Source of the DNA: Telmatactis stephensoni
Lineage: Eukaryota; Cnidaria; Anthozoa; Actiniaria; Isophelliidae
Reading direction: 5' to 3'
NCBI GenBank assembly: GCA_029948255.1
Contig: JALIZF010001353.1
Coordinates: forward strand, 124,001 to 188,000
Length of the DNA stretch: 64,000 nucleotides
Notes under the pieces: generated by a model
What the model saw: only the letters and a program-made list of their open reading frames with translations
Told to the model about the DNA's origin: nothing
Database searches by the model: none
Shown: piece by piece, positions 20,271 through 32,829 of the stretch
How the letters are laid out: every line of letters starts with the position of its first letter
Position numbering within the stretch: position 1 is the stretch's first letter
Position numbers and translations under genes: made by a program

Positions 20271-23200
20271 ACTCTACCTGGTTGATATTTGATAGAAAAC
20301 CCATTTCCAACAGTTGAACCATCGGTTTTGAAAGTAATATATAGTTGACTTGATGAGCTAGTTATGCTGTGAGGACGGCTGGACCCACTGAATATTCCAA
20401 GTGATAAAGACGAATTAGTTGAGGCACCGTCAAACACTTCCACTTTATCGTACTTTTTCTCAGTATTGAAGCTTTCGAATGAAAGAGAAATTCTTCCGCC
20501 AATAGATTCCATCAGCCACCAGCAGTTTAGAGAGTTACCGTACTTCCGAGGGTGACCAGGTGACTTGATTTTTCCACTGCTGCAATCGATGCGTTGATAA
20601 CTACAGCTTGTTTGAACACTGATATTATCTGTGTTAGAAGGACTGGAATTAAGGTAGTTCTGTACCCTGGCTACTGCGCATTTCCGCGCGTATTCGAGAG
20701 CGCGCACTTTTATTAGAGAGCGTTGGTTTTACCGTGTGAATCTGGACACTAGTAAGCTCGTCCACCCTTGCTTTCCTTCGGGTTTGTTATGTGGTTCGTA
20801 CATTTTTTTTTCTTCTTTAGGACAAGAGAAAAGAAACTAAGATGCATAAAACTACTTTGTTTGCTTCAGTACACGAAATTAAAAGGGAAATCAAAACCAA
20901 AAGGCACATAAAAGGTAAAAACATGTAATATAATCCTATGGATATTCCAAGTGCTCATCATGGCACATCAGAGGACCTTGTAGAGACCACTGTTTGCATA
21001 ACTTGAATCACTTGCTAACGGCTTGCCTTCTCGCTTGCTTTGTCTGTAAAGGACGTCATCTCGTTTGCATTTTGAAATTTCAAACCTTCATATCTCAGAA
21101 AATATACGGCCGATAGACTGAATTTATTTGAAGAGTAATTTTCAACACACAAAGATTCAAAATATATTTAGAAAATGAATAGAAAGTGGGAGGATTAAAA
21201 AAATCGGGGGGGGGGGGGTTGTTTGCAATTGATTTACCAATCTCCTCCTAAATCCCTGTTTTTCATAACACAGGTATCCCAACCCAACAAATACTCTTAC
21301 CTGCTACTTCCAAATTAAAGTGGAGATCTGCCTTCCCAAATCTGTTCGATGCCTCACATGTGTATTGCCCAGAATGGTGTGGCATTAGGGTAGAAATATT
21401 CAAAGTCAAACTTCCACTAATTTCTGATGACGGGATGATAATACCATCGTGCTTCCAAATAATCTTAGGAATAGGGTTTCCTAATGCACTGCATTTTTTC
21501 ATCGGCAAATGATCTCCAGCGCAATAATATTGAACCGTTTGATTCATTGTTGAGATTATTGCAGGAGGAACTGTAATAAATGGTAATGCACATAAATATT
21601 TTACACATAAAAATGCTTAAGCTCGCCCGGTATAATTTTTGAACCGATGTTCGTGTTATCAATTTGTCTTATCAATAGATGTAGCATTTTCGATAGCAAA
21701 TGATGATAAAAAATTTGGAGCAGGAAAAACCCTAGGTATTACAGAAGGAATCCCCATCGAGCACTCTGAGTAACTCTTTTGTAGTTCGAATGGAACGCGT
21801 AGACGCGTAGCACTGAGATAGAATGAAGTGGAAGTTTGGATGAAAAATGCAGCTAGTGCTAAGAAGAGAAATCCCACCGAGGAAACTTTCTCAGCGGTGA
21901 CCCTACGGTCTATTGCCCTAACAAAGCAGAGTTTCCAACGAGGTCAGATAATTTTTTTTCTCTGCTTTGTTACGTAGGGTCACCGGCTCCGAATGTTTCC
22001 TCGGCGGGATTTATTTTCTCTTCTAGCACTGCATCTTCCTTTCAAACTCCCATGCACTGCATATTTTCTAGCTCGATACAATGCTCCCACCAATTGCTAG
22101 CATGCTCCCTTCGCTTTAAAAGCTGTAGACTCGACCGAGATGACACATCCCAAGAACTTGAAAGACGAACACTGAGCTATTCGTTTTTCAAGTTATTATG
22201 ACCTTTACTGAGGGTGCAACGCCCATTGACTCTGAAATGGAGGTGATCAGCCAGGTTATCCGGCATCGAACAGTGCTAATTCAAGCATGCTTACGATGGT
22301 GCCTAACCGATCTATATGAATACAGGTTATTCCTTATCTTATTTCCTCTTGTTCAGAGTCATATAATTAGAAAACACATTCAAAATAAAACCGTATTTTG
22401 GAAGGGAATAATCAATTGTTAGGGATTTTGTTCCCTAGTCCGCCTTTCCCCAAAGTGACATAATGGTCATAACTCAAACTATCGTAAAAATGGCATACGC
22501 TTCGATAAGATCATACATGAATTGCAAGCACCTTCTCTCTTGTTGTTTTAGTAGTTTTACATTAAAATGCTGATTTCCCAAAAAGTAACAACAGCAAAAA
22601 TATCAACAACACGATACTTGTACCTGGATCTCTGACAATCAAGAATGTTGTTACTCTCACTTCACCAAGAATATTCCAAGCTAGTGCTTGATAAAGACCA
22701 GAGTCGTGATATTGAACGTTTGGTAACAATAAACTGTAGCTTTGTAAGCGGAATCTATCCATGTTCTTTCCATTTTTGAACCATTTGATAGAAGCAGCTG
22801 GAAAGGCAAAAACTGTAAATGCAATAGTTTTGTTGTAACCTTTGTAACCAAATTCTGTCACATCAGGACTTTTGAGGATCTTAGGAGCAGCTGAAAACAA
22901 ATGAAATACCACATGAAACACAAGCACACTCATTTAAAAGCTAATAATATCTATCCATTCATGCCTCCTTCAAATCCCTTCTTCTTTCCTTCCTTCCCTC
23001 CCTCCCTCCATTCCTCCGTGGACGGACGTCCGTCCGTCCGTCTGTCCCGCCCTCCTTCCACCTTTCCACCTTTCCTTTCTTAATTCCTCTTTCTTACTTG
23101 ATTCACCTAACTGTTTGTCATTCATTTTAATTTGATTTAATTTTACCCTGGTTCCAGACTTTTTTTCTTTGTTTATTCAGGTTACTTGCACAAACAGTGA

Positions 23201-26200
23201 TCCTTTCGATAGTAATCAGAAATCGTGTACGTGGATGTTTCAAACAGCGACCGAGACATGCAAAATTTAGTATTCGAGAAGCGATTATACATTGCATTCA
23301 TAAATAGAACACAATATTAGTAGTGGACCCAGGAGCAATTCCGGTCATGTATCTTAGCTAGGTTCAATGATTTTGAAAGGGTAAGTGTTTGTGCAAAAAT
23401 ACTTTGTTGGATTTCACCGTTTCCTTCGACAATCAAAGTCAAAGAAGCAGTAGCCATGTTAAATAAAAGACTTTGTTTCAACTGGTGAGGTTGCAGTGGA
23501 TAATCCGCAATAAGGACTAAGTGGTGACCATATTATTTTCATGGGAATCAGGCCACAAAGGCAGGAAAACAAGCATTACGACAAACATGATATATCTCTT
23601 CTCTTTTGAGATATATTTTCTCTGTGTACGTAATTCACAGGATATATTTACAGTCATTTGATGCCATGATGATCTTAGGGGCCTTTGTGGCCTTGCTCTC
23701 ATGAACAAGATTTTTTTGGTGATCTGATACAAATCGGCCATTTGGAAAATCGTGTATGAACAAACAATAAATGCTTATGAGATCTTACGTTGAATGCCAT
23801 CCAAGATGGCTGCCGTGACGTCACATGGCAAACCAGCAATAGCTATACAACATGGTTAGAAAACTAAACTTTTGTTCTGTACCTTGTACAACAACCCTTG
23901 TCCTTCTCGAAACCGCTCCCAATGTGTTGTTAGCCGTACAGACGTATTCTCCCCCATCTTCATATTTCACATTAGATATAGCGAGGCGATGAGAGTTGTA
24001 TGTGTATCTATCGCTTGGTAGAGAGCCATTGGTTTTATACCAGTTTATCGCAGGTGCTGGGAATCCTGTAGCGTTGCATGGTAAGTGTAGGGACTGCGAC
24101 TCATTGACTGTCGTTTGTACTTCTCGGAAGTGCGATATCTCAGGGAAAACTATATTATAGGGATAATGTAATAAGAAAAATAAGAAAAAAGTGATTTTTA
24201 CAACAAGTCTTTTAAGGTAATTCCGTAGAAATAAAACCAAATGCGGAATTTTCATGAAACTTTGCACAGTAAATTTTTTGAGTTGTTTATCTCCAAAATG
24301 AAATGAAGAATGGAGGTCATCGTGTTCCTTTTGCGCTGGATAATTTTCGTTTATGTGCAATTAATGTCTTGTAAAGGAGGTTAATAATCTGGGCGTAAAT
24401 GTATCGAGGGTGGACTAGGGCGAGTAATTAATATAGCGACTGAACGTGTTTACTGTGGAAGAGTTCTGTAAACTAACTTTAAGTGAAATATTTTTGCAAT
24501 GTTATGCGCAGTATGCGTGCGCACTGCAAAACTACGGAATTACCTTAAAATCTGAAATAAACTGTGTTTCAAGCATCGTGCAAAGTGATCGGAAATACTT
24601 TTAAATCAGCTCAAGTCACTAAACCGTGACCTATCATGATCAACGAGGCTCAAGTAGCTTCAAAACCCAAAAATTGGCCGGAAAAGGCTGTAGGTATACA
24701 CTCATATAAGTAGTTCTTGAAGCTTTGTTGCAACAAAATGTACACTCTGCTTCGTGTATGTAGACGAAAGATGAAGGGGGCAGAAGAGCCTCCGTTTATT
24801 GCTAGATGTTTCAAAAAGCCTTTACTTATTTGCATATAGAATATTAGCCAATTCTGAGCATTTTTTCAAAGAAACTAAAGGCCACAGGAAAAATGCACAC
24901 TAGCTCAGCCTCTTATTATTAAGCTTTAAATTGATTTCTTTGTCATTGCAATAGGCAAATTAAAAGTTCATTTCTGACATTTATAATATAAAGAAATATC
25001 GCTCATCGGATCAATTTGAATTTCAAGAGGGTGTTCGGCACGAAAGTTGACCAAAGTTGAATTCTAGTTGATGTCCTCAAAACGAGACCAATCCGTACGA
25101 TGATTCATATTCAAGTATGAAAAACAAACCGACTACTGACAATAGAATTACCGTTAACTGTAATGGCTGCCTCTCTTGTGTTTGATCCAAGAACATTTGT
25201 TGCAACACATTCATAGACGCCTTCATCCTTCTTGGTTATATTACTTATATGCAAATCACCCATGGCAACTCTAAAAACACTCGGCATTGGCCTATAATCC
25301 TTTCTGTGCCACGTGATCAAAGGAGGAGGAACACCAGAGGCACGGCAACTAAGTTTAACGTTGTCTTTCTCGACGACCGTAATGGTTGATGGCGGGTCTG
25401 TGGTGAACTCGACATACACTTGAAGAGAAACATTTGGTCAGAGTTAGTTATAATTAGCTACTACTATATGAGTTTCATTGGAATAAAATTGGTGTTTTAA
25501 CAAATGTAACGTTCCTAAATTCTAAAATTCTAATCGAGCCGGAAACTAAATTCTAAGACATGAAACAAGACATAAGTAGTTGTAAAAAGCACACTTTACG
25601 CTCTTTAGTTAATTTCTTTTCTTTTATTTCTTCTGTGTCTGTTCAGATCTATAACTCCACTTTAAAGGGGTACTTGGATGAAAATAGGTCAAAATTGGAA
25701 AGTGTTTAATTCCTAAGTTGACGTCAATTAACGACCAATATAGATAAATATAAAACCTACTATCCCAAAAATTCTGCATTTTAATCATATTATCACCAAG
25801 AAATTTTAAGATCGAAAAGAACAATAGGGTTGTACTTATGACGTCATAGATACACAATGTAGATGCTATAATACGTGATAACGTTTTATCTGTACCTTTG
25901 GAATTTGATGAAAATATATTGCTTGGTGACTATTGGTCACATATAGATACATTGAACCAAGTTTCAAGTCATTTTAAATTTTTATCGATTTTCATCCAAG
26001 TACCCCTTTAACAGTTTTTCTGCTTGGTGATTAAAACTAGCATACTGTAATTATCACAATTGTACTAAACCGATTATCTAACAGACCTTGAATTAGTAGT
26101 GTTATTTCACGTCGAAGAAATCCCACAAGATTCCTAGCCTCACAGAAGTACTTTCCCGTGTCATTAGCACGTGACTGTTTGATGACCAAGGAGCTTTGGG

Positions 26201-27225
26201 TGAACGGATGTCTGTTTGTGCCACAGAACACATTGTTTGAACGCAAGACTGAAAAATAAGCATGGATTACTTATGATCATGAATTGCTACTCTCCTAGGC
26301 AACTGTATTGCTTCGTCGCCGGCGCAAGGAAGCGTTGACTAAGGAGCAAGGATGGCACAATTGGTTAGTGCGCAGCCTCCGGTGTTCCGGTGTGAGAGGT
26401 CCCGAGTTCGATCCTCAGTGACTTCACATCCTTGTTTCGACTTCTTTCCTTTCCGTGTAGCTTCAATTAGCTTTAAATACCCTTAAAACGGAGCACTGAT
26501 GGAGAGAGGGGGTGGAGGGCGCACACTTCGAACGCTTGCTCGAGAGAATTGGGCAACCACTCCCCAAGCTTGGAAGTAAAATAAATTGCCTTTGCCTTTT
26601 TCGACTAGATAGTTCCATTTTAGCTAGTATAGTTGAAAGGTCATATTAACCAACATCATTTTATGCATTGATTTCTGACAAGCCATATAAAACGCGCGTG
26701 CATGTCTCAGCTCTGTACTGTGACATAAACACGGTGGGAGATACGAAGAGCACAAAAACAGCAAGCTTAATTAGGAACACAAGGTCTAGCCGTCTACATC
26801 GCTCTACATCTTCCAGATTGTTTATATCACAGTATAAGCAAACGTTTTATATCGTTTTTATATAATATTTTCAAAGTTCTTGTGCGAGCCATGTCTCTGT
26901 CTTCTGATATTACACGTAGACAGCCAATCAGCGTGTGCGTATGTTTTAAAAATGTGTATATTCTTATAATTGGAGACTACAACCTTAACGCAATTGTCTG
27001 GATATATTTTTAACTTATTGCATATATACCTGAAGGGACTGTTACATTTTCTATTACGGCGTAACGACTTCCGTCTCTTATTCTGACGTTGTCACGGTAC
27101 CACGTGATATGCGAGAATGGGTTAGAAGTTGCGTTACACAACATAGTGGCTGCTTCTCTCTCGGTGTAGACGACGTTATAAGGACTTGAATGAAACTGAG
27201 GTGCAGCTTCAATAAATCATGGAGA

Positions 27226-27261
<36 letters not shown>

Positions 27262-29521
27262 AAAAACAACATTAATAAATGCCTGATTGGTTTCTCAGTC
27301 CACTACGAGGCTATCAGGGGTCGCTCCAATAAACGTTTTACACTTGTAATTTACAAGTTATCGTTTTAGCTGCCAAGAACAATAGCTACACTTGTAAATT
27401 ACGATCGTAAAACTTCTATTCAATTGGCCCCAACTCTAATAATACACTTGCAAAAATTTCTCACATCTGATCGTCTGAGAAGTGTTCAATCTATTTGAAA
27501 TACCAGTGCAAATTGTTGAAACACCTGTTCAAAAAGTGGCTTTCTTCAAAATTACAAAGTTCTACTGAAAATTCTAAATTGAGCAGCAAACATAAAACGT
27601 TTTAATTTTAATGAAAAAAATGACAGAAAACAATGACATATTTTGGTGCAAAAAAGCAAGAGAAGTTTCTTGAGCGAGCGCTCCGATGGCGTAGCGATTG
27701 CGTGGTGGCAATAGACCCCTTGCACGTGACGTCAGAGCAGCTGGGGGACAAAACAAAACACTTTTGCTCTCTCAAGAATTAAAATTCATTGTTTTGTTCC
27801 CCAGATTGAGCTGCATTCCAACATGCTGCAAGGGGTCTATTGACTGAAAACAACTTTTCAGGTAAAGGGAAACTCGCGGTCGATCAAAAATGATACTTTT
27901 TCTCTTTTTTTCTTTGCAAAAACTAGTTAGAATCACGATACAGAACTACAAGCGATTTTGAGACGGCATTATCGGTTAAAAATGACGGAGTTGGGAGAAA
28001 TATATTCAGGTATAGCCGGGGTAGTCATTGTAAAGCGATAATCCCGTCTTAAAATTGCGCTTAATTTATATGCAATATCACTCTCGTAGTTCTCTTGAAA
28101 TAGTAAGTATGTATATATTTGTCATACCAAAACTCTCTCCTGGGCAACCTCTTGGTCCAATCTCACCCCTTTCACCAGGCTGTCCTCTGTCACCTTTAGG
28201 ACCTTCAGAAAAATCACCATTTACCAACACATTTCATCCAAAATGATTCAAAATGGTTAGGGAACAAAAATGGATTTAAAAAAGGGATAAGTGTGTAAGT
28301 TAAATCATGGTAATAATCCGATTATGATTGATAGTAGTACTGACTTATATTTCCTTCTTTTCACTTCCTTTTTTCCCCTATGCACATATCCTGCTCTTTG
28401 CTTCTAGTCATTCTGAGGGGACTGTAACTGTATATGATATAAAGGATTGAAAAATGCAAGAGCGTGGTTATATATAGAGTGGTTTTCGTATGAGTGGGAA
28501 CACTGTACGGTTACGATACGATACGGTTACGGCATGAATTTCGAATGTTTTTATAAACATTACGGCACTGACACGGTCACGGTACGGCGCGGTAAGTTTC
28601 CCACTCATACGAATACGACTCTATATATAACCATTAGAAATATTTATTCAGGTAGTTTTGTTTGAAGAACAAATTAATATAAGGATGACATCTTCTCAAC
28701 TAACCTTTTAGCTGTTCACAAACATTCCTGTCTATTGCTTCACTTGTGTTGTTCTATAAAAAGTCAGAAATTTTCTTCTCTGGAAAAGTTATGTAACTAT
28801 TGAGGACCGTGAATATAGGATGCAATTAGTATCCAGGCTATGCCTTTGAGCCTATATCCCGGCAGCGTAAACAATGTTCACATGCTTTTTGATCAAGGAA
28901 TAACTGAATTGTCGATCACAGAAAATTTCAGTATCGTAGTAGTTACATTTGAAAAGCATTGAAAGGTTACATTTAATCTAGAGGGCAATATTGTGACGAA
29001 TCGAGTTTATACAACGATTTAAAGTTAGGTTCGTATGTGCGTAATTACAAAACCCAGGCGAGCCTCCTCAACTCAAGGTCAGCCATTTCCTGGCTGTCTT
29101 TAAGGTTATCACTACTTACTTTTATAAAAATGCGTAACATGTCTAGACACATCAGGGCATGTTTCTTGGAATCTTCAACAACTTTCTTTCCCTTCAGGGA
29201 ATAACTGTCGTTTATAAACTCGCTTTCTAGGGTTGTTGAATTCACCTTGATGCGTTGCTTTAGTGTCACAGATGCGTCTCTTCTGACTACAGAATGAGGA
29301 TCTCTGAGACGCGATTTAGTTGATGGACCTTCATCGAGTTTTGTATTAGACCGCTCTGCTTGCAAACGAGATTTCTGATGCTCAAGTTGATCAAATCTTG
29401 CATTATTAGCAAGTTGGTTATGAACGACTGCAATCACAAGCCCGATCGTCACACAAAGGTGTAGGACGTGAAAACACTTTAAAAGTAAGGGGAAAGGACT
29501 CTTCTTCGTGACCGGTTCCAT
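20237..29521 (-). CDS. Type II membrane protein: collagen stretch, five Ig domains, CUB
   Basis: Ten exons on the minus strand: 29120-29521, 28705-28753, 28128-28202, 27030-27206, 26087-26248, 25152-25418, 23883-24149, 22624-22890, 21301-21570, 20237(or 20278)-20628. All have GT-AG borders; from exon 2 onward every junction is phase 1, and the model reads 775 codons. Residues about 12-34 are one hydrophobic helix preceded by lysines (signal anchor, N-terminus inside). A polar stalk with an RR dibasic site follows, then Cys-flanked Gly-X-Y repeats (GPKGDRGQPGERGEIG). Then come five I-set-like Ig domains (about 176-645; the first split over two exons, the next three of exactly 267 bp) and a CUB domain (646-762). 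A cell-surface adhesion or matrix-type role is likely. The architecture recalls colmedins such as gliomedin, with Ig plus CUB in place of olfactomedin. The last exon may instead splice at GTAGAG (20277) to an exon I cannot see. Confidence 0.85.
21834..22047. mobile_element. Fold-back element in an intron
   Basis: Arms 21834-21931 and 21960-22047, each about 90 bp (outer GATGAAAAATGCAG / CTGCATCTTCC; inner CTAACAAAGCAGAG / CTCTGCTTTGTTACG). Lies between the exons of Ig4 and Ig5. Confidence 0.75.
23517..23820. other. Intron sequence with CRE-like site
   Basis: Intronic. Contains AAGATGGCTGCCGTGACGTC at about 23803, a combined YY1-like and CRE-like match, near the Ig3 exon. No gene of its own. 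Confidence 0.3.
24216..24544. mobile_element. TTAA-flanked MITE
   Basis: 329 bp with 13-bp inverted ends (GGTAATTCCGTAG) and TTAA on both sides (24212-24215, 24545-24548). TTAA targets point to piggyBac or Kolobok; the ends lack the CCC start of piggyBac. Intronic. Confidence 0.75.
25666..26007. mobile_element. Kolobok/T2-like MITE, TTAA target
   Basis: 342 bp with inverted ends AGGGGTACTTGGATGAAAAT and TTAA on both sides (25662-25665, 26008-26011). The junction TTAAAGGGG fits the TTAAAGGRR form of T2/Kolobok MITEs. Lies in the intron between the exons for Ig2 and Ig1b. Confidence 0.8.
26350..26600 (+). mobile_element. tRNA-derived SINE, best preserved copy
   Basis: A-box TGGCACAATTGG (26353) and B-box GAGTTCGATCC (26404) lie about 50 bp apart. 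They are followed by a body (TTGTTTCGACTTCTTTCC, TTAGCTTTAAATACCC, ACGGAGCACTGATGG) and a short TTGCCTTTGCC tail. Relatives: 1635-1775, 30119-30225, 42888-42985. Non-autonomous; it would need a LINE for movement, and none was seen here. Confidence 0.85.
27232..27256. repeat. (GA)n microsatellite
   Basis: About 12 GA units in the intron just upstream of the Ig1a exon. Confidence 0.9.
27714..27837. mobile_element. MITE, GACCCCTTGCA ends, TA target
   Basis: 124 bp, flanked by TA on each side, with inverted ends GACCCCTTGCA / TGCAAGGGGTC. The inside (ACTTTTGCTCTCTCAAGAAT, TTGTTTTGTTCCCCAGATTG) matches the complement of the copy at 55463-55593. Tc1/mariner-type. Confidence 0.8.
28466..28632. mobile_element. 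Fold-back MITE, GGTTATATATAGAGT ends
   Basis: 167 bp with long inverted arms (GGTTATATATAGAGT, then TTCGTATGAGTGGGAA). The middle holds repeated TACGGT-type sequence. A decayed relative lies at 19028-19130. Intronic. Confidence 0.75.
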
Positions 29522-29571
29522 GACTAATGAAATTTGATCAAGTTGTCTGAACAGTACAGCGGTTTTGTCTA

Positions 29572-29798
29572 TTGAGGTTTTTCACGTGACGTCATATCCA
29601 TTGTTCGCGCCATACTGGCGGGCAAATTTGTGATGCGTTTGGCGTCTTATCGAAGAGTTTGGAAATTTAGAAAGTCGCTGGAAAGCTTGATAAATGTCCA
29701 TGTTTGTATAACCAATTCATTCCTTGTGATTTTTCCACTGTTTTCGCTTTCCTCGGCTTACGTTTGCCCGCCAGTATCACGTGACTGAAAAACCTCAA
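29572..29798. mobile_element. MITE in the promoter-proximal region of the collagen/Ig/CUB gene
   Basis: 227 bp with inverted ends TTGAGGTTTTTCACGTGAC and TA on both sides (29570-29571, 29799-29800). It begins only 50 bp upstream of the minus-strand start codon at 29521 and carries CACGTGACGTCA (E-box plus CRE-like) at one end. Confidence 0.8.
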
Positions 29799-32684
29799 TA
29801 GAAGGGCAGTCCCAAAAGACAGAATATCATTCAATTTGATAAGCATCTGGCCCTGCGGCCCGTGTAACAAAATGGCGTAGCAAAATTTACTTCTTTGGAC
29901 TGCAAATTCACTTTTTTCAGGTACTTACTTTTATTTTCTTTGTTTAGTTAAAGTAATGAGATTGACTTGAAAAAACAAAAGCCCTCTAACATGTCATGTG
30001 ATTGCTGGCACAAGGCTGTCAAGGCAAATATTACTAAATTACAACTGAAAAATCATCAGTAATGGATTTGAGGGTAACCCTACTACATAGGAGCGCCCTC
30101 TCTCATGTGAACGGGCCCTTAAATTCCTGTAAAACGGAGCACTCATGAAGTATACACGAGCCACTGGCTCGGGCAACCAATTCGCTAAGATAGAGACAAC
30201 AAGAATAAATAAGTAGAATATATTCTAATGGTGACCTTATTTATAGGAAAAGCTTTAGAATCAAAAGTTCAATGAATTATGAATGAAAAGATGAACCGTA
30301 GATAGTTTGTGGTTGTGGTCGTATCAGTAATTAATAAAAGGACTCCATCAAAATGAAATGAATAAAAATGAAGACTTCATTTAGGATGGGGATGTCTCTA
30401 GGCAAACAGCTGTTCATCTTTATTTCCTTTCATCGCATCACGTTGATTTTCACAATGGCGGTCCATGACAATGTATAGAAGTTAATCCAAGCAGTTAGTG
30501 TCGAAAATATGCATATTTTAATTGGGATATGATTTGAAACTTATGTCCCAATGCCGAAAAGGTATATCACGTGATCGAATTTAGCTAAAATTGTTGTGAA
30601 TATATCAGTTATGTGGCTATTCTTGCATCAGAAATCGTCTCAACGAAGATAAAAAACTATATTGGGAGATCTGTGGAAGGTCTGGAAGTGACATTCATCA
30701 AACTAGAAGGTCCGAGAAAGCATGAGGGATTCATCGTATGGATTTCCAGAGGTTTGGGCTGCCTCAATCTCTATCATATTAATCCTTTAGAACATGGAGG
30801 GTAATGTCATTAACCAAACGACAGATCTTGCAATGCATATTTTCGTTCGGATTAAAACGCATGCCCTATACCGTGCAAGACCTCAACGCGGTAACTGAAA
30901 AAATTTAAAGACAAAGATATACTCCATCATGCCGTCCGCAATTATAACATCTTCAGGGTTGATAAGGTTTGCTTGAAAGACGAAACTAGTTCCCTCAAAC
31001 AAATTAAACTTGACTTAGTAGTGCGTAAAAGATATTCATCACTGTACAAATTATGATTTTCTGATTGGTTATTTTGTACCACGTGATGCGTGGTTATGAC
31101 GTGCAACCATGTCGACGTCATTACCATGATTTAATAGCCGTAGTGTAAAGAAAAAACGGGAAAAATGTTCCTGTTGATAAATTTGACGATTTTTCGAAAA
31201 AGAGAGGATGAACAAGCATATTTGAAACCTAAAATAACAAAAAGGAAATTGCTAGGCGTGTCGTCAGCCAAAGAAACCGTGTTGGTTTCCAGGTTTGCTT
31301 ACTTTTCGTGAATCTGGCTAGTCTGTGACTCCTTTTGCCGTTTATTACCACAGTAAGTACAACAATTTAATGATTTTGAATGTTTTGACTGTTCTCACTA
31401 TATAATCTGTAAGTAAGATTTATTTAAGCTTATCTGCCGTCTTCACTGTCTGCTACAGATACACTGAAAGATAAAACACAAAAAGGTCGAAAGCTTGGGT
31501 TCTTGGTCATAATGTAAGTATAAACAGGTTATGAAAAATACTAGTTTTATAATCTTTCACTTTTCGATTTTGTCTTCCCTTAAAAAAGGATTTTTATTTT
31601 GAATCTTAGTTCATTAGAAAGCTAAAATTACTTGTGCCCAATTGTAGCAAATGCATGGATTTATGAGCTGTACTTTATATCAAAATGTACAGAGCAATCA
31701 CTGCCTTTTATAAACGTAAATGCCTGCCATTAGTAATAATTAGCCAGTTTGAAATGGAATTGTGAGCTATATGCACATAAAAAGTAAACAGCGACAAGAA
31801 CCCTCGAATAAGACCCATTTTAAATCCAAATGATACAGCATTTGTTCTTGAATGACTTTTCCATTTCTTTTAAGCTTAATTATTTTACAAATAAAGTAAA
31901 AAATATTGCAAAACAATTCAAACGTCTATTTCTTTCCATCCCACTTTTAAGAGAAATGTTTGGTAGTTTTAATTTTAATTAGTTTCATTTGACCTTTTGA
32001 AGGCAGATGTAAATGAAGAGAGGATTTGATTCTTCTAATTAAATTTCATATATTGTATTTGATATTAATTTAATTTCATATGTAGTAATAGAAGATAGGA
32101 TCTGATAGCTTTTGATACACTTTTAATTTTAATGAGAGATGTAAAGAAGAGAGGATCTGCATGATAGATTTAAAGTACTGTATCTCATCTAAATATTTGT
32201 TTAAATTTCAGGTATGGCCAAAACTTTACATTTGAAAAACTTGGAAGTTAACTGTTGGACAAGAAGGCTGTTCATTATTAAGACTTTTAAAGTACCAATG
32301 TTTCAAAACCATCTAATCAAAGTTTTTTAATTTTTCATTATTTAAACTAATTAGGTAACACTGTCTGAAATGTTTTGAGGAAGAGGAAAATTTTTCTTTT
32401 AACAGAAAGCCATATTTTAAAAATTGTGAAAAGGAAAATACACAATGCATGGGTAATACCAATCAAAGACATTCTTGGCAATAGTTATAGCAATAAAAAA
32501 AACTTGTTAAAGTTTTTTCACAATGTCTTGCACTGTTTACACCTGTTAATAATTTTTCTGCTTTTAGAAATTATATTCCAATAATTATTGCATTTGAATG
32601 ACTATTCTTTCAACAAATATTTTTCTCAGATAACTTACCTGTTTAGTTTGGCTTTTTCTAAACTTTTTTGGTCAATTACATGCT
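29799..32684. other. Intergenic stretch
   Basis: No gene recognised. Contains the SINE fragment at 30119-30225. 31500-32630 is very AT-rich without coding features. Confidence 0.45.
30119..30225 (+). mobile_element. SINE 3' fragment
   Basis: AAAACGGAGCACTCATG and CTCGGGCAACCAATTC match the body of the SINE at 26350-26600 (ACGGAGCACTGATGG, TTGGGCAACCACTCC). The tRNA-like head is absent. Confidence 0.6.
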
Positions 32685-32829
32685 GGGCATGTCCAAGAAG
32701 CTTGATCTGGGCATGTAAATTTTGATTGCATTGCATGATAAAATATTGGATGCTTGGCATGTCAAGATCATTGACATGCCCTAGACAGGTTGATAGCCGT
32801 TCACTTGCAATGACATGTCCAGCATGTTC
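32685..32829. promoter_or_regulatory. Cluster of p53-family half-site matches
   Basis: GGGCATGTCC (32685-32694) fits RRRCWWGYYY exactly. Near matches are GGGCATGTAA (32709), TGGCATGTCA (32755), TGACATGCCC (32772), TGACATGTCC (32811) and, overlapping it, CAGCATGTTC (32820). Six CATG-cored sites fall in 145 bp. No function shown; it could be a decayed repeat. Confidence 0.3.

Noticed and set aside
20237..20277. Certain end of the collagen/Ig/CUB gene at 20237
   Set aside because: A donor-like GTAGAG occurs at 20277 and the last 13 codons are low complexity, so a further exon is possible; kept as a stated uncertainty.
23797..23822. YY1/CRE-like sequence as a promoter
   Set aside because: It lies in an intron with no start site or open frame nearby; noted as sequence only.
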